From the NCBI GenBank assembly GCA_021732545.1, contig JAKFUW010000268.1, positions 1 through 5,345 on the forward strand: a stretch of DNA of 5,345 nt. The letters are read 5' to 3'. Position 1 is the first letter of the stretch. Every line of letters starts with the position of its first letter. This DNA comes from Alphaproteobacteria bacterium (GTDB taxonomy: Bacteria > Pseudomonadota > Alphaproteobacteria > Rickettsiales > UBA3002). The notes under the pieces were generated by a model. It did not search any database. It was not told the DNA's origin and was given only the letters and a program-made list of their open reading frames with translations. The position numbers and the translations under genes were made by a program. This document shows positions 1 through 5,345 of the stretch, piece after piece.

Positions 1-2
1 AT

Positions 3-48
3 ACCCTCACCCGACACTTCGTGTCACCCTCTCCCAGAGGCAGAGGGT
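3..48. repeat. Two-hairpin palindromic repeat overlapping the 3' end of thiD
   Basis: Three related arms and a small hairpin are packed into 46 bp. On the plus strand, 3-12 (ACCCTCACCC) and 26-35 (ACCCTCTCCC) are direct repeats matching at 9 of 10 positions. The segment 26-35 also pairs with 39-48, again at 9 of 10 positions, around a 3-base loop. Bases 13-25 form a separate stem, GACAC/GTGTC, with a 3-base loop. The two direct-repeat arms can therefore compete for the same partner arm. In the thiD transcript the stems are not followed by a T-run, so this is not a classical intrinsic terminator, although the hairpins could still stabilise or end the mRNA. The arm-hairpin-arm design looks like a dispersed intergenic repeat, which is an inference because only one copy lies in this window. 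It supplies the thiD stop codon. Confidence 0.65.
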
Positions 49-842
49 TTAATCAACGCATCATGATGCCCAAGAGGGCCATTGCCATGACCAAATTGTG
101 GCGCGTGTAATATCGCCTGATGCACATAATCTCGGGCTAACTTCACCGCATCGGGCAGTGATTTTCCGTGGCCAATAAATGTGGCAATCGCAGAGGCCAG
201 CGTGCAGCCCGTGCCGTGGGTGTGGCGCGTGTGAATGCGCGGCGATTCAAACCAATGCGCCGTATCATTCGTCCATAATAAGTCGCTGATGATATCTGAT
301 TCTAAATGCCCGCCCTTAACCAGCACCGCCTTCGCACCTTTGGCCATCAGTCGGCGCGCAGCTTCTTGCATATCATCACGCGATGTCATGTCCATGTCAC
401 ACAACACATTCGCTTCGGGGATGTTGGGAGTGATGAGCGTTGCAAGAGGCATTAGTCGCGTGAGCAGCGCGCTTTGCGCATCCGCTTTCAGCAACACCGC
501 ACCCGATGTCGCCACCATCACCGGATCGAGTATAAAAGGACATGGCACAGCACGCTCTAAATAATCTGCGACCGCGTGGATAATATCGTGTGAAAATAAC
601 ATGCCGCTTTTGATGACATCTACGCCAATATCAGAAATCACCGAGTGCATTTGCTGCACCACAAACTCTGGTGCAACGGGCACAATGCCCTGCACGCCCA
701 TCGTGTTTTGCGCAGTAAGCGCGGTGATGGCGGTGGTGGCAAATCCACCTAACATCGTCACAGTTTTAATATCGGCCTGAATGCCCGCACCACCGCCTGA
801 ATCGGAGCCTGCAATCATCAAAATTCTGGGAGGTTTTAGCAT
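24..842 (-). CDS. thiD: Hydroxymethylpyrimidine/phosphomethylpyrimidine kinase ThiD
   Basis: This cytosolic ribokinase-fold kinase phosphorylates 4-amino-5-hydroxymethyl-2-methylpyrimidine (HMP) to HMP-P and then HMP-PP, the pyrimidine half of thiamine phosphate. The 272-residue product shows the N-terminal substrate signature IAGSDSGGGAGIQADIKT (about 10-27), ALTAQNT (41-47), DPVM (106-109), TPNIPEA (138-144), KGGH (176-179) and the anion-hole motif HGTGCTLASA (209-218), whose Cys213 matches the cysteine proposed as catalytic in the family. The length is close to the usual 265-270. The ATG overlaps the glmM TAA by one base (TAATG), which suggests translational coupling; the only Shine-Dalgarno-like bases are AGG, 4 bases upstream. 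The last seven residues (PSASGRG) and the stop lie in the palindromic repeat, so the ancestral C-terminus probably ended near Lys265. No thiamine riboswitch precedes it, so its expression probably follows the operon. A PdxK-like role is less likely given the ThiD-type motifs. Confidence 0.95.
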   Translation of the reverse strand: MLKPPRILMIAGSDSGGGAGIQADIKTVTMLGGFATTAITALTAQNTMGVQGIVPVAPEFVVQQMHSVISDIGVDVIKSGMLFSHDIIHAVADYLERAVPCPFILDPVMVATSGAVLLKADAQSALLTRLMPLATLITPNIPEANVLCDMDMTSRDDMQEAARRLMAKGAKAVLVKGGHLESDIISDLLWTNDTAHWFESPRIHTRHTHGTGCTLASAIATFIGHGKSLPDAVKLARDYVHQAILHAPQFGHGNGPLGHHDALIKPSASGRG

Positions 843-2206
843 TACGCCTGTTTGCGCGAAGGAGTTTCAGCGGCTTTGAGTGCATCACAAATCTGCTCGC
901 ATAGCGTTTTAATCTGCGCTTTATCGGTACCTTCGATCATCACGCGAATCAATGGCTCAGTACCCGATTTACGAATCAGCACGCGGCCTGTATCTGATAA
1001 AAGCCGCTGCACATCGGCAATCACCTGCTGCACATGATGATGTTGCAAAACCAAAAAATCGCTCACTTTTACATTCATCAAAATCTGTGGCACCGGCTCA
1101 AATTGTTTGCCACACTCGCTCATCGGCTTTGCTTGCTCAATGTGGTAAGCCAGCACTTGCAGCGCCGCCATCAGGCCATCGCCCGTGGTCGAATGATCGC
1201 CCAGAATGATATGCCCCGATTGTTCGCAGCCCAAATTATAACGGCCAATGCGCATCGCTTCCACCACATAGCGGTCACCTACTTGCGTGCGTTCAAGCGT
1301 GAGCCCCAGCGATTCGAGGTGTTTTTCCAACCCCAGATTTGACATGTGCGTGGCCACCACACCGCCACCGCTGAGCAGTTTTTTGGCGTGCATACGCGTG
1401 GCAATCATCGCCATGATCTGATCGCCATCGATGATCTGGCCTTTTTCATCGCACACAATCAAGCGATCCGCATCACCATCGAGCGCGATGCCGATATCTG
1501 CTTTTTCTGCCACCACGCGCGCGCCTAATTGTTGCGGATGCATCGAGCCACATTCATGGTTGATGTTGGTGCCATCGGGTTCCACTCCGAGAGCCACTAC
1601 TTGGGCGCCTAATTCCCACAAAATAATTGGCCCTACCTGATAGCCCGCGCCATTGGCGCAATCGATCACGATTTTCAGGCCCTCTAAGCTTAGTTCTTTG
1701 GGGAAGGAGCGTTTGACAAATTCAATATAACGGCCTTGCGCATCATCGATGCGGCGCGCGCGACCGATTTTATCGGCGGCAATCAGGCTATCATGAAATG
1801 GCGCATCCATCCGCGCTTCAATCCGCGCTTCAATATCATCGGATAATTTAAAGCCATCGGGGCCAAACAGCTTGATGCCATTATCGCGGTAAGCATTGTG
1901 TGACGCGGAAATCATCACGCCCAAATCCGCACGCATGGAGCGCGCGAGCATCCCCACCGCAGGGGTTGGCATCGGCCCCACCAGATAGACATGCATGCCC
2001 ACCGATAAGAAGCCTGCAGTCAGTGCATTTTCGATCATATAGCCCGAAAGGCGGGTGTCTTTAGCAATCACCACGCGGTGGCGGTGATCGCCACGGTTAA
2101 ATTCAAGCCCCGCAGCCATACCCACTTTCAGCGCGATTTCGGCGGTCATCGGCTCGGTATTGGCCAATCCACGAATGCCATCAGTGCCGAAATAGCGGCG
2201 CGTCAT
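842..2206 (-). CDS. glmM: Phosphoglucosamine mutase GlmM
   Basis: GlmM converts glucosamine-6-phosphate to glucosamine-1-phosphate, the step before GlmU in UDP-GlcNAc synthesis for peptidoglycan and lipopolysaccharide. From the ATG at 2206 the product is 454 residues (E. coli: 445) and starts MTRRYFGTDGIRG, the typical family N-terminus. Visible motifs are the phosphoserine loop ISASHN (99-104, Ser102 phosphorylated), the Mg-binding loop DGDADR (243-248), the sugar-binding GCEQSGH (326-332) and the phosphate-binding RKSGTEP (412-418) near the C-terminus. A TTG at 2215 would add three residues (MKR) and overlap the ftsH stop as TTGA. I prefer the ATG because GGAG lies 10 bases before it, whereas the same GGAG lies only 1 base before the TTG. 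Residues after SHN are AYRDNGIK, where E. coli has PFYDNGIK. The gene sits between ftsH and thiD with almost no gap, so it is probably cotranscribed with both. Confidence 0.96.
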   Translation of the reverse strand: MTRRYFGTDGIRGLANTEPMTAEIALKVGMAAGLEFNRGDHRHRVVIAKDTRLSGYMIENALTAGFLSVGMHVYLVGPMPTPAVGMLARSMRADLGVMISASHNAYRDNGIKLFGPDGFKLSDDIEARIEARMDAPFHDSLIAADKIGRARRIDDAQGRYIEFVKRSFPKELSLEGLKIVIDCANGAGYQVGPIILWELGAQVVALGVEPDGTNINHECGSMHPQQLGARVVAEKADIGIALDGDADRLIVCDEKGQIIDGDQIMAMIATRMHAKKLLSGGGVVATHMSNLGLEKHLESLGLTLERTQVGDRYVVEAMRIGRYNLGCEQSGHIILGDHSTTGDGLMAALQVLAYHIEQAKPMSECGKQFEPVPQILMNVKVSDFLVLQHHHVQQVIADVQRLLSDTGRVLIRKSGTEPLIRVMIEGTDKAQIKTLCEQICDALKAAETPSRKQA

Positions 2207-2211
2207 CCGCT

Positions 2212-4158
2212 TCAAGCTCCGCTTGGATCAGCGACCGTGTCGCCACTGGTGGCACCGTCCGATTTTTTCTTGCGGCGCGACGACGGTAAGGTCGAGCGCA
2301 CCGATTTTTTGGTTGCATCGGGGTCGGGGCGCACAATCGTTTCGCCACGAATTAGCGCTTTGATTTCATCGCCAGAAAGTGTTTCATATTCAAGCAGCCC
2401 ACGTGCAATAATCTCGAGCTCATGTTTGAAATCAGTCAGGATTTTTTGAGCTTTGGTGTGCGCTTCTTCTACGATGCGTTTGACTTCATCATCAATCAAT
2501 TTGACCGTATCAGGCGAGACATTGCCCCCGCGAGAAAAAGATTGACCCATAAAGGATTCGCGTTCATCGGAATAATGCACCGGCCCCAACACATTGCTCA
2601 TGCCCCATTCTGTCACCATCGCGCGCGATAATCTGGTGGCATATTGAATGTCGGACGAGGCACCTGATGAGACTTTCTCATAGCCGAAAATCAATTCTTC
2701 GGCCACGCGACCACCCATTGCCACCGCTAAATCGGCGAACATTTTTTCGCGCTTATACGATATTTTATCCGATTCAGGCAAGCGCATCACCATACCCAGC
2801 GCACGGCCACGTGGAATGATGGTGGCCTTGTGAATGGGGTCGGATGCAGGTGAATGAAGCGTAACCAAAGCGTGCCCCGCTTCGTGATAGGCGGTCATTT
2901 CTTTTTCTTCGTCGCTCATCACCATCGATTTGCGTTCAGCGCCCATCATCACTTTGTCTTTGGCCGATTCCAGATCTTTCATGGTCACGACTTTTTTGTT
3001 CAGACGAGCCGCAAGCAGCGCCGCTTCATTGACCAGATTGGCCAGATCCGCGCCTGAAAATCCGGGCGTGCCGCGCGCAATCACATGCGCATCCACATCG
3101 GGCGCCAAAGGCACTTTGCGCATATGCACGTCGAGGATTTTTTTGCGACCTTCAATATCGGGGTTGGGCACCGTAATCTGACGATCAAACCGACCAGGAC
3201 GCAGCAAGGCAGGGTCCAGCACATCGGGGCGGTTGGTGGCGGCAATCAAGATCACGCCTTCATTGGCCTCAAAACCATCCATCTCCACCAGCAACTGATT
3301 CAGCGTTTGCTCGCGCTCATCGTTACCGCCGCCCATGCCCGCACCACGGCTACGCCCTACTGCGTCAATCTCATCGATGAAGATAATGCAGGGCGCATTT
3401 TTTTTGCCTTGTTCAAACATATCGCGCACGCGGCTTGCACCCACGCCCACAAACATCTCCACAAAATCCGATCCTGAAATGGTGAAAAACGGAACCCCCG
3501 CTTCGCCCGCAATGGCGCGTGCCAGCAATGTTTTACCGGTTCCTGGAGGGCCGATGAGCAAGCAGCCTTTGGGGATTTTTCCGCCAAGGCGCTGGAATTT
3601 TTGCGGGTCTTTCAAAAAGTCGACAATCTCGGAGAGTTCTTCTTTGGCTTCATCGATACCCGCCACATCGTCGAACATTTTTTTCTCGCTCATCTCAGTC
3701 AGCATGCGTGCGCGCGATTTACCAAAGCCCATCGCTCCACCGCCACGCCCGCCGCCTTGCATCTGGCGCATGAAGAAAATATAGACCCCAATCAGCAGCA
3801 AAAATGGCAGCCACGATGACAGAAAAATACCCCAAAATGCATTGCCCGTATTGGTGGGTGCTGCGGCTATTTTCACGTTATTGTCGGTAAGGATCCGCAC
3901 CATATCAGGATCGTTCAAGCCTTGCGTTTTAAAGGCCTGCCCATTGGAGAAATGGCCGTTGATAATGGTGCCATCTTCAGCATTTTGCTTAATCACCACA
4001 TCGCTGACTTCGCCAGCCTTCACCTTTTGCACAAATTCTGAATAAACTAAGGGTGCTTGCGCTTGAGGTTCCACACCGCCTTCAAACATTTTATATAAAA
4101 TCATCACGCCGAGAAAAACGCCCAGCCAGATCATCATATTTTTACTCATTTGGGGCAT
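2212..4158 (-). CDS. ftsH: ATP-dependent zinc metalloprotease FtsH
   Basis: FtsH is the hexameric inner-membrane AAA+ protease that extracts and degrades misfolded membrane proteins and selected cytosolic regulators. The 648-residue product has a first membrane helix (about 8-24), a periplasmic domain (about 26-107), a second helix (about 108-130) and a Gly-rich linker (135-146). The AAA module carries Walker A GPPGTGKT (203-210), the pore loop FVG (236-238), Walker B IIFIDE (258-263), sensor-1 Asn309 and arginine fingers Arg320 and Arg323. The protease domain has HEAGH (425-429) and the likely third zinc ligand Asp503 in SGASSD. All key residues are present. The tail (about 618-648) is low-complexity with an RRKKK patch, as is common in the family. 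The ATG at 4158 is preceded by AAAGGA at 6-base spacing; the next in-frame ATG at 4149 is too far from it. tilS ends 19 bases upstream and glmM follows directly. E. coli FtsH degrades LpxC; whether this one does cannot be seen here. Confidence 0.98.
   Translation of the reverse strand: MPQMSKNMMIWLGVFLGVMILYKMFEGGVEPQAQAPLVYSEFVQKVKAGEVSDVVIKQNAEDGTIINGHFSNGQAFKTQGLNDPDMVRILTDNNVKIAAAPTNTGNAFWGIFLSSWLPFLLLIGVYIFFMRQMQGGGRGGGAMGFGKSRARMLTEMSEKKMFDDVAGIDEAKEELSEIVDFLKDPQKFQRLGGKIPKGCLLIGPPGTGKTLLARAIAGEAGVPFFTISGSDFVEMFVGVGASRVRDMFEQGKKNAPCIIFIDEIDAVGRSRGAGMGGGNDEREQTLNQLLVEMDGFEANEGVILIAATNRPDVLDPALLRPGRFDRQITVPNPDIEGRKKILDVHMRKVPLAPDVDAHVIARGTPGFSGADLANLVNEAALLAARLNKKVVTMKDLESAKDKVMMGAERKSMVMSDEEKEMTAYHEAGHALVTLHSPASDPIHKATIIPRGRALGMVMRLPESDKISYKREKMFADLAVAMGGRVAEELIFGYEKVSSGASSDIQYATRLSRAMVTEWGMSNVLGPVHYSDERESFMGQSFSRGGNVSPDTVKLIDDEVKRIVEEAHTKAQKILTDFKHELEIIARGLLEYETLSGDEIKALIRGETIVRPDPDATKKSVRSTLPSSRRKKKSDGATSGDTVADPSGA
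2217..2220 (-). promoter_or_regulatory. Shine-Dalgarno deciding the glmM start
   Basis: The minus strand reads GGAGCTTGAAGCGGATG here. GGAG ends 10 bases before the ATG at 2206 but only 1 base before the alternative TTG at 2215, so it favours the ATG. It lies inside the last codons of ftsH, so ribosomes finishing FtsH pass over it, which fits translational coupling. Confidence 0.55.
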
Positions 4159-4164
4159 GTCATA

Positions 4165-4170
4165 TCCTTT
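4165..4170 (-). promoter_or_regulatory. Shine-Dalgarno of ftsH
   Basis: AAAGGA lies 6 bases before the ATG at 4158 and is the strongest ribosome-binding site in the window. It separates that start from the out-of-frame ATG at 4163, which is 1 base from GGA, and from the in-frame ATG at 4149, which is 15 bases away. Its strength suggests ftsH is translated independently of tilS. Confidence 0.7.
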
Positions 4171-4176
4171 GCCATC

Positions 4177-4204
4177 TTTATAAGAATCTATTCATAGCTG
4201 AAAA
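4177..4204 (-). promoter_or_regulatory. Weak candidate sigma70-type promoter before ftsH
   Basis: On the minus strand TTTTCA (4204-4199, 4 of 6 matches to TTGACA) and TATAAA (4182-4177, 5 of 6 matches to TATAAT) are 16 bases apart, inside the last codons of tilS. Transcription would start near 4170, leaving a leader of only about 12 bases with the Shine-Dalgarno at its very 5' end, which argues against it. I saw no sigma32-like element. Such matches arise by chance in AT-richer stretches, so this is only a possibility for separate ftsH expression. Confidence 0.2.
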
Positions 4205-5275
4205 TGGCGCGTGAGCAAGCGGTTTCAGGGGTAAGTCACGCGCCGCAACATGGTTTTCAGACGCGTGCACCGCGTTAGTTTTGATATAGTTACGCGAATG
4301 CGTCTCTTCAAGATTGCCTGCCATTATTTTACGCACCACCCACACGTTTTGTGGAGTATCCGCCACAATCTCGCAGCCATGCAGTGCATCGCGTGGCTGC
4401 TGCGCGAGCCTTTCCATCAGCCGCTCCAATGCTGCACCACGTGGCGGAGTCGATTGATTTCCCACACAATCTAGCACCGCTTGCCACAGATCGCGCTGCC
4501 ATGATCGCGGTAGGGTGGCGATGCGCTGGCTAACCTGTACGGCGCTGCTACCAATCGGCTTAACCCACTGGCACAATGCGTGGTTGAGTTGACGCTCATG
4601 AAGCTGCCGCCATTGGCCGAACCCTTGAGCCAGGCTTGCGCATCTAAGGCTCGTATCGCAGGGTAATGGCGCAAACATCTGTCGGAATTGAATGCGCGTA
4701 AAGCGCGTTTGGTCATTCGATGGATCATGCGCCCAAGGTTGCCCTCGCTCGCGCAGATAATCTTCTAGCGACGCTTTTGAAGCACCCAGTAATGGGCGAA
4801 TCAGGCGGATACCGCCTTGTTCGCGCACCAGCGGCATGGCCGCAAGGCCGCTTAGACCACTAGCCCGAGTGAGCCGAAACAGCATCGTTTCGGCTTGATC
4901 ACCCATGTGATGGCCGGTTAGAAGATGCAGCACCTCATGCTGCCTGCACCATGCGCTGAGTGCATCATAGCGCGCATCGCGAGCACGCTCTTGCACCGCA
5001 TGAGGGCTAGTGGCTAGCGCGAGCGATAGCACATGCCCCTCGATACCATATTGCGCAAGCCAAGCAATTGTCTGCTGTGCTTCGTCGGCAGATTCGGGGC
5101 GCAAACCATGATCGACCACCAGCGCGGTGATATGGCCGCCGCGCGCTGCTGCCCAGCGCTGCATCAACAACGCCAGCGCCATGCTGTCGGCCCCGCCTGA
5201 GACCGCCACCGCCAGATGCGGCGCGGCTTCCCATGCGAGCGATTCCATCACTTTGCAAAGATAGGATTGTAACAT
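4178..5275 (-). CDS. tilS: tRNA(Ile)-lysidine synthase TilS
   Basis: TilS is an N-type ATP pyrophosphatase that uses ATP and lysine to convert C34 of tRNA-Ile(CAU) to lysidine, so that it reads AUA and is charged with isoleucine. Numbered from the ATG at 5275 (365 residues), it shows the PP-loop SGGADS (26-31), DHGLRPES (55-62), the TilS signature TGHHMGDQAETM (120-131), IRPLLG (159-164) and DPSND (184-188). The stretch near 299-316 (HGCEIVADTPQNVWVVRK) resembles the middle domain of alphaproteobacterial TilS. It is shorter than E. coli TilS (432), and no clear C-terminal tRNA-binding domain is visible. The start is uncertain. In-frame ATGs at 5329, 5296, 5287 and 5275 are possible and the frame stays open to the window edge. 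I chose 5275 because GGA lies 7 bases before it and the earlier codons overlap a dyad with no usable ribosome-binding site. It heads the visible operon. Confidence 0.92.
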   Translation of the reverse strand: MLQSYLCKVMESLAWEAAPHLAVAVSGGADSMALALLMQRWAAARGGHITALVVDHGLRPESADEAQQTIAWLAQYGIEGHVLSLALATSPHAVQERARDARYDALSAWCRQHEVLHLLTGHHMGDQAETMLFRLTRASGLSGLAAMPLVREQGGIRLIRPLLGASKASLEDYLRERGQPWAHDPSNDQTRFTRIQFRQMFAPLPCDTSLRCASLAQGFGQWRQLHERQLNHALCQWVKPIGSSAVQVSQRIATLPRSWQRDLWQAVLDCVGNQSTPPRGAALERLMERLAQQPRDALHGCEIVADTPQNVWVVRKIMAGNLEETHSRNYIKTNAVHASENHVAARDLPLKPLAHAPFSAMNRFL

Positions 5276-5287
5276 GGAATATTCCAT
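5274..5287. promoter_or_regulatory. 14-bp perfect palindrome at the tilS start
   Basis: ATGGAATATTCCAT is its own reverse complement. On the minus strand its 5' half starts with the ATG at 5287, and its 3' end contributes the first two bases of the ATG at 5275. As RNA it could fold into a 5-bp stem (AUGGA/UCCAU) with an AUAU loop, which would bury the only Shine-Dalgarno-like GGA for the 5275 start. It could also be a small operator or chance. The sequence fact is firm; any function is inferred. Confidence 0.35.
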
Positions 5288-5302
5288 AATTGTCATGTCG
5301 TT

Positions 5303-5332
5303 TTTATGACGGCATCCGGACCCCGTCATAAA
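5303..5332. repeat. 30-bp interrupted dyad upstream of tilS
   Basis: A perfect 10-bp inverted repeat (TTTATGACGG at 5303-5312, CCGTCATAAA at 5323-5332) flanks a 10-base centre containing the palindrome TCCGGA (5315-5320), which shares the same symmetry axis. Only two opposing pairs (5313/5322 and 5314/5321) break the symmetry over 30 bp. Neither strand has a T-run after the stem, so it is not an intrinsic terminator in either direction. It may be an intercistronic RNA hairpin, an operator or a copy of a small dispersed palindrome. It contains the most upstream tilS ATG (5329), which makes that ATG an unlikely start. Confidence 0.6.
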
Positions 5333-5345
5333 GACAGGGTAACAT
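5326..5345 (-). other. Possible last codons of an upstream gene
   Basis: In one minus-strand frame the bases entering the window read GTT ACC CTG TCT TTA TGA, that is VTLSL followed by a stop at 5328-5326 on the edge of the dyad. In many Alphaproteobacteria the gene before tilS belongs to the tol-pal-cpoB cluster, so a short intergenic gap here is plausible. Five codons cannot identify a gene or prove that this is coding. Confidence 0.2.

Noticed and set aside
3..48. Intrinsic terminator of the operon
   Set aside because: The hairpins are real but no T-run follows them in the thiD direction, and the plus-strand side has only three Ts. Rho-dependent ending or a stabilising hairpin is equally possible.
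1811..1834. Perfect 12-bp tandem repeat in glmM (CCGCGCTTCAAT twice) encoding IEARIEAR
   Set aside because: Aligned to remembered E. coli GlmM (KLPDAVEEAIEAEMEKEI) the region needs no gap, so this is a helix with similar successive turns and not a recent insertion.
3335..3784. Long plus-strand open frame (149 codons), with others at 3085-3477 and 235-564
   Set aside because: They lie antisense to highly conserved parts of ftsH and thiD, have no convincing ribosome-binding site, and their translations show no recognisable domain. They are by-products of the minus-strand codon pattern.
4146..4163. Five-codon open frame MTCPK starting at the ATG at 4163 and overlapping the ftsH start
   Set aside because: Its ATG is only 1 base from the GGA of the ftsH Shine-Dalgarno, too close to be used, and the peptide is too short to support.
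5326..5329. ATG at 5329 as the tilS start, giving 383 residues
   Set aside because: The first nine codons are the dyad itself, no Shine-Dalgarno precedes it, and TilS proteins do not need this extension. It cannot be fully excluded because the frame is open to the window edge.
1..5345. Enrichment of GANTC sites (the CcrM methylation motif of Alphaproteobacteria)
   Set aside because: The sites I noticed (for example near 244, 298, 797, 945, 971, 4184, 4446 and 5091) are no more frequent than chance would give in 5.3 kb and do not cluster at promoters.

Overview
This is an ordinary housekeeping segment of a bacterial chromosome, most likely from an alphaproteobacterium. Base composition looks near-balanced to slightly GC-rich. 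Four genes on the minus strand fill almost the whole window. In transcription order they are tilS, ftsH, glmM and thiD. The tilS-ftsH-glmM succession, the GlmM and FtsH sequence features (for example the Gly-rich linker after the second FtsH membrane helix) and the TilS N-terminus all resemble Alphaproteobacteria. I cannot place it more precisely from sequence alone.

Layout from right to left, in the direction of transcription. The last 70 bases (5276-5345) hold no complete gene. They contain a 30-bp interrupted dyad (5303-5332), a 14-bp perfect palindrome at the tilS start (5274-5287), and possibly the last codons of an upstream gene. tilS follows (to 4178), then a 19-base gap carrying a good Shine-Dalgarno for ftsH (4158-2212). 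glmM begins 5 bases after the ftsH stop, or overlaps it by 4 if a TTG start is used, and runs to 842. Its TAA stop overlaps the thiD ATG by one base (TAATG). thiD runs to 24. Its final seven codons and stop lie inside a 46-bp two-hairpin repeat that closes the left end.

The tight spacing and shared direction suggest one transcription unit with translational coupling at ftsH/glmM and glmM/thiD. The products act in different processes: decoding of AUA codons (TilS), membrane protein quality control (FtsH), UDP-GlcNAc supply for peptidoglycan and lipopolysaccharide (GlmM), and thiamine pyrimidine phosphorylation (ThiD). All four look intact, with the expected catalytic motifs. I saw no RNA gene, CRISPR array, insertion sequence, phage gene or defence system, and no support for a new biological system. 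The points worth a second look are the repeat that supplies the ThiD C-terminus and the two dyads around the tilS start.
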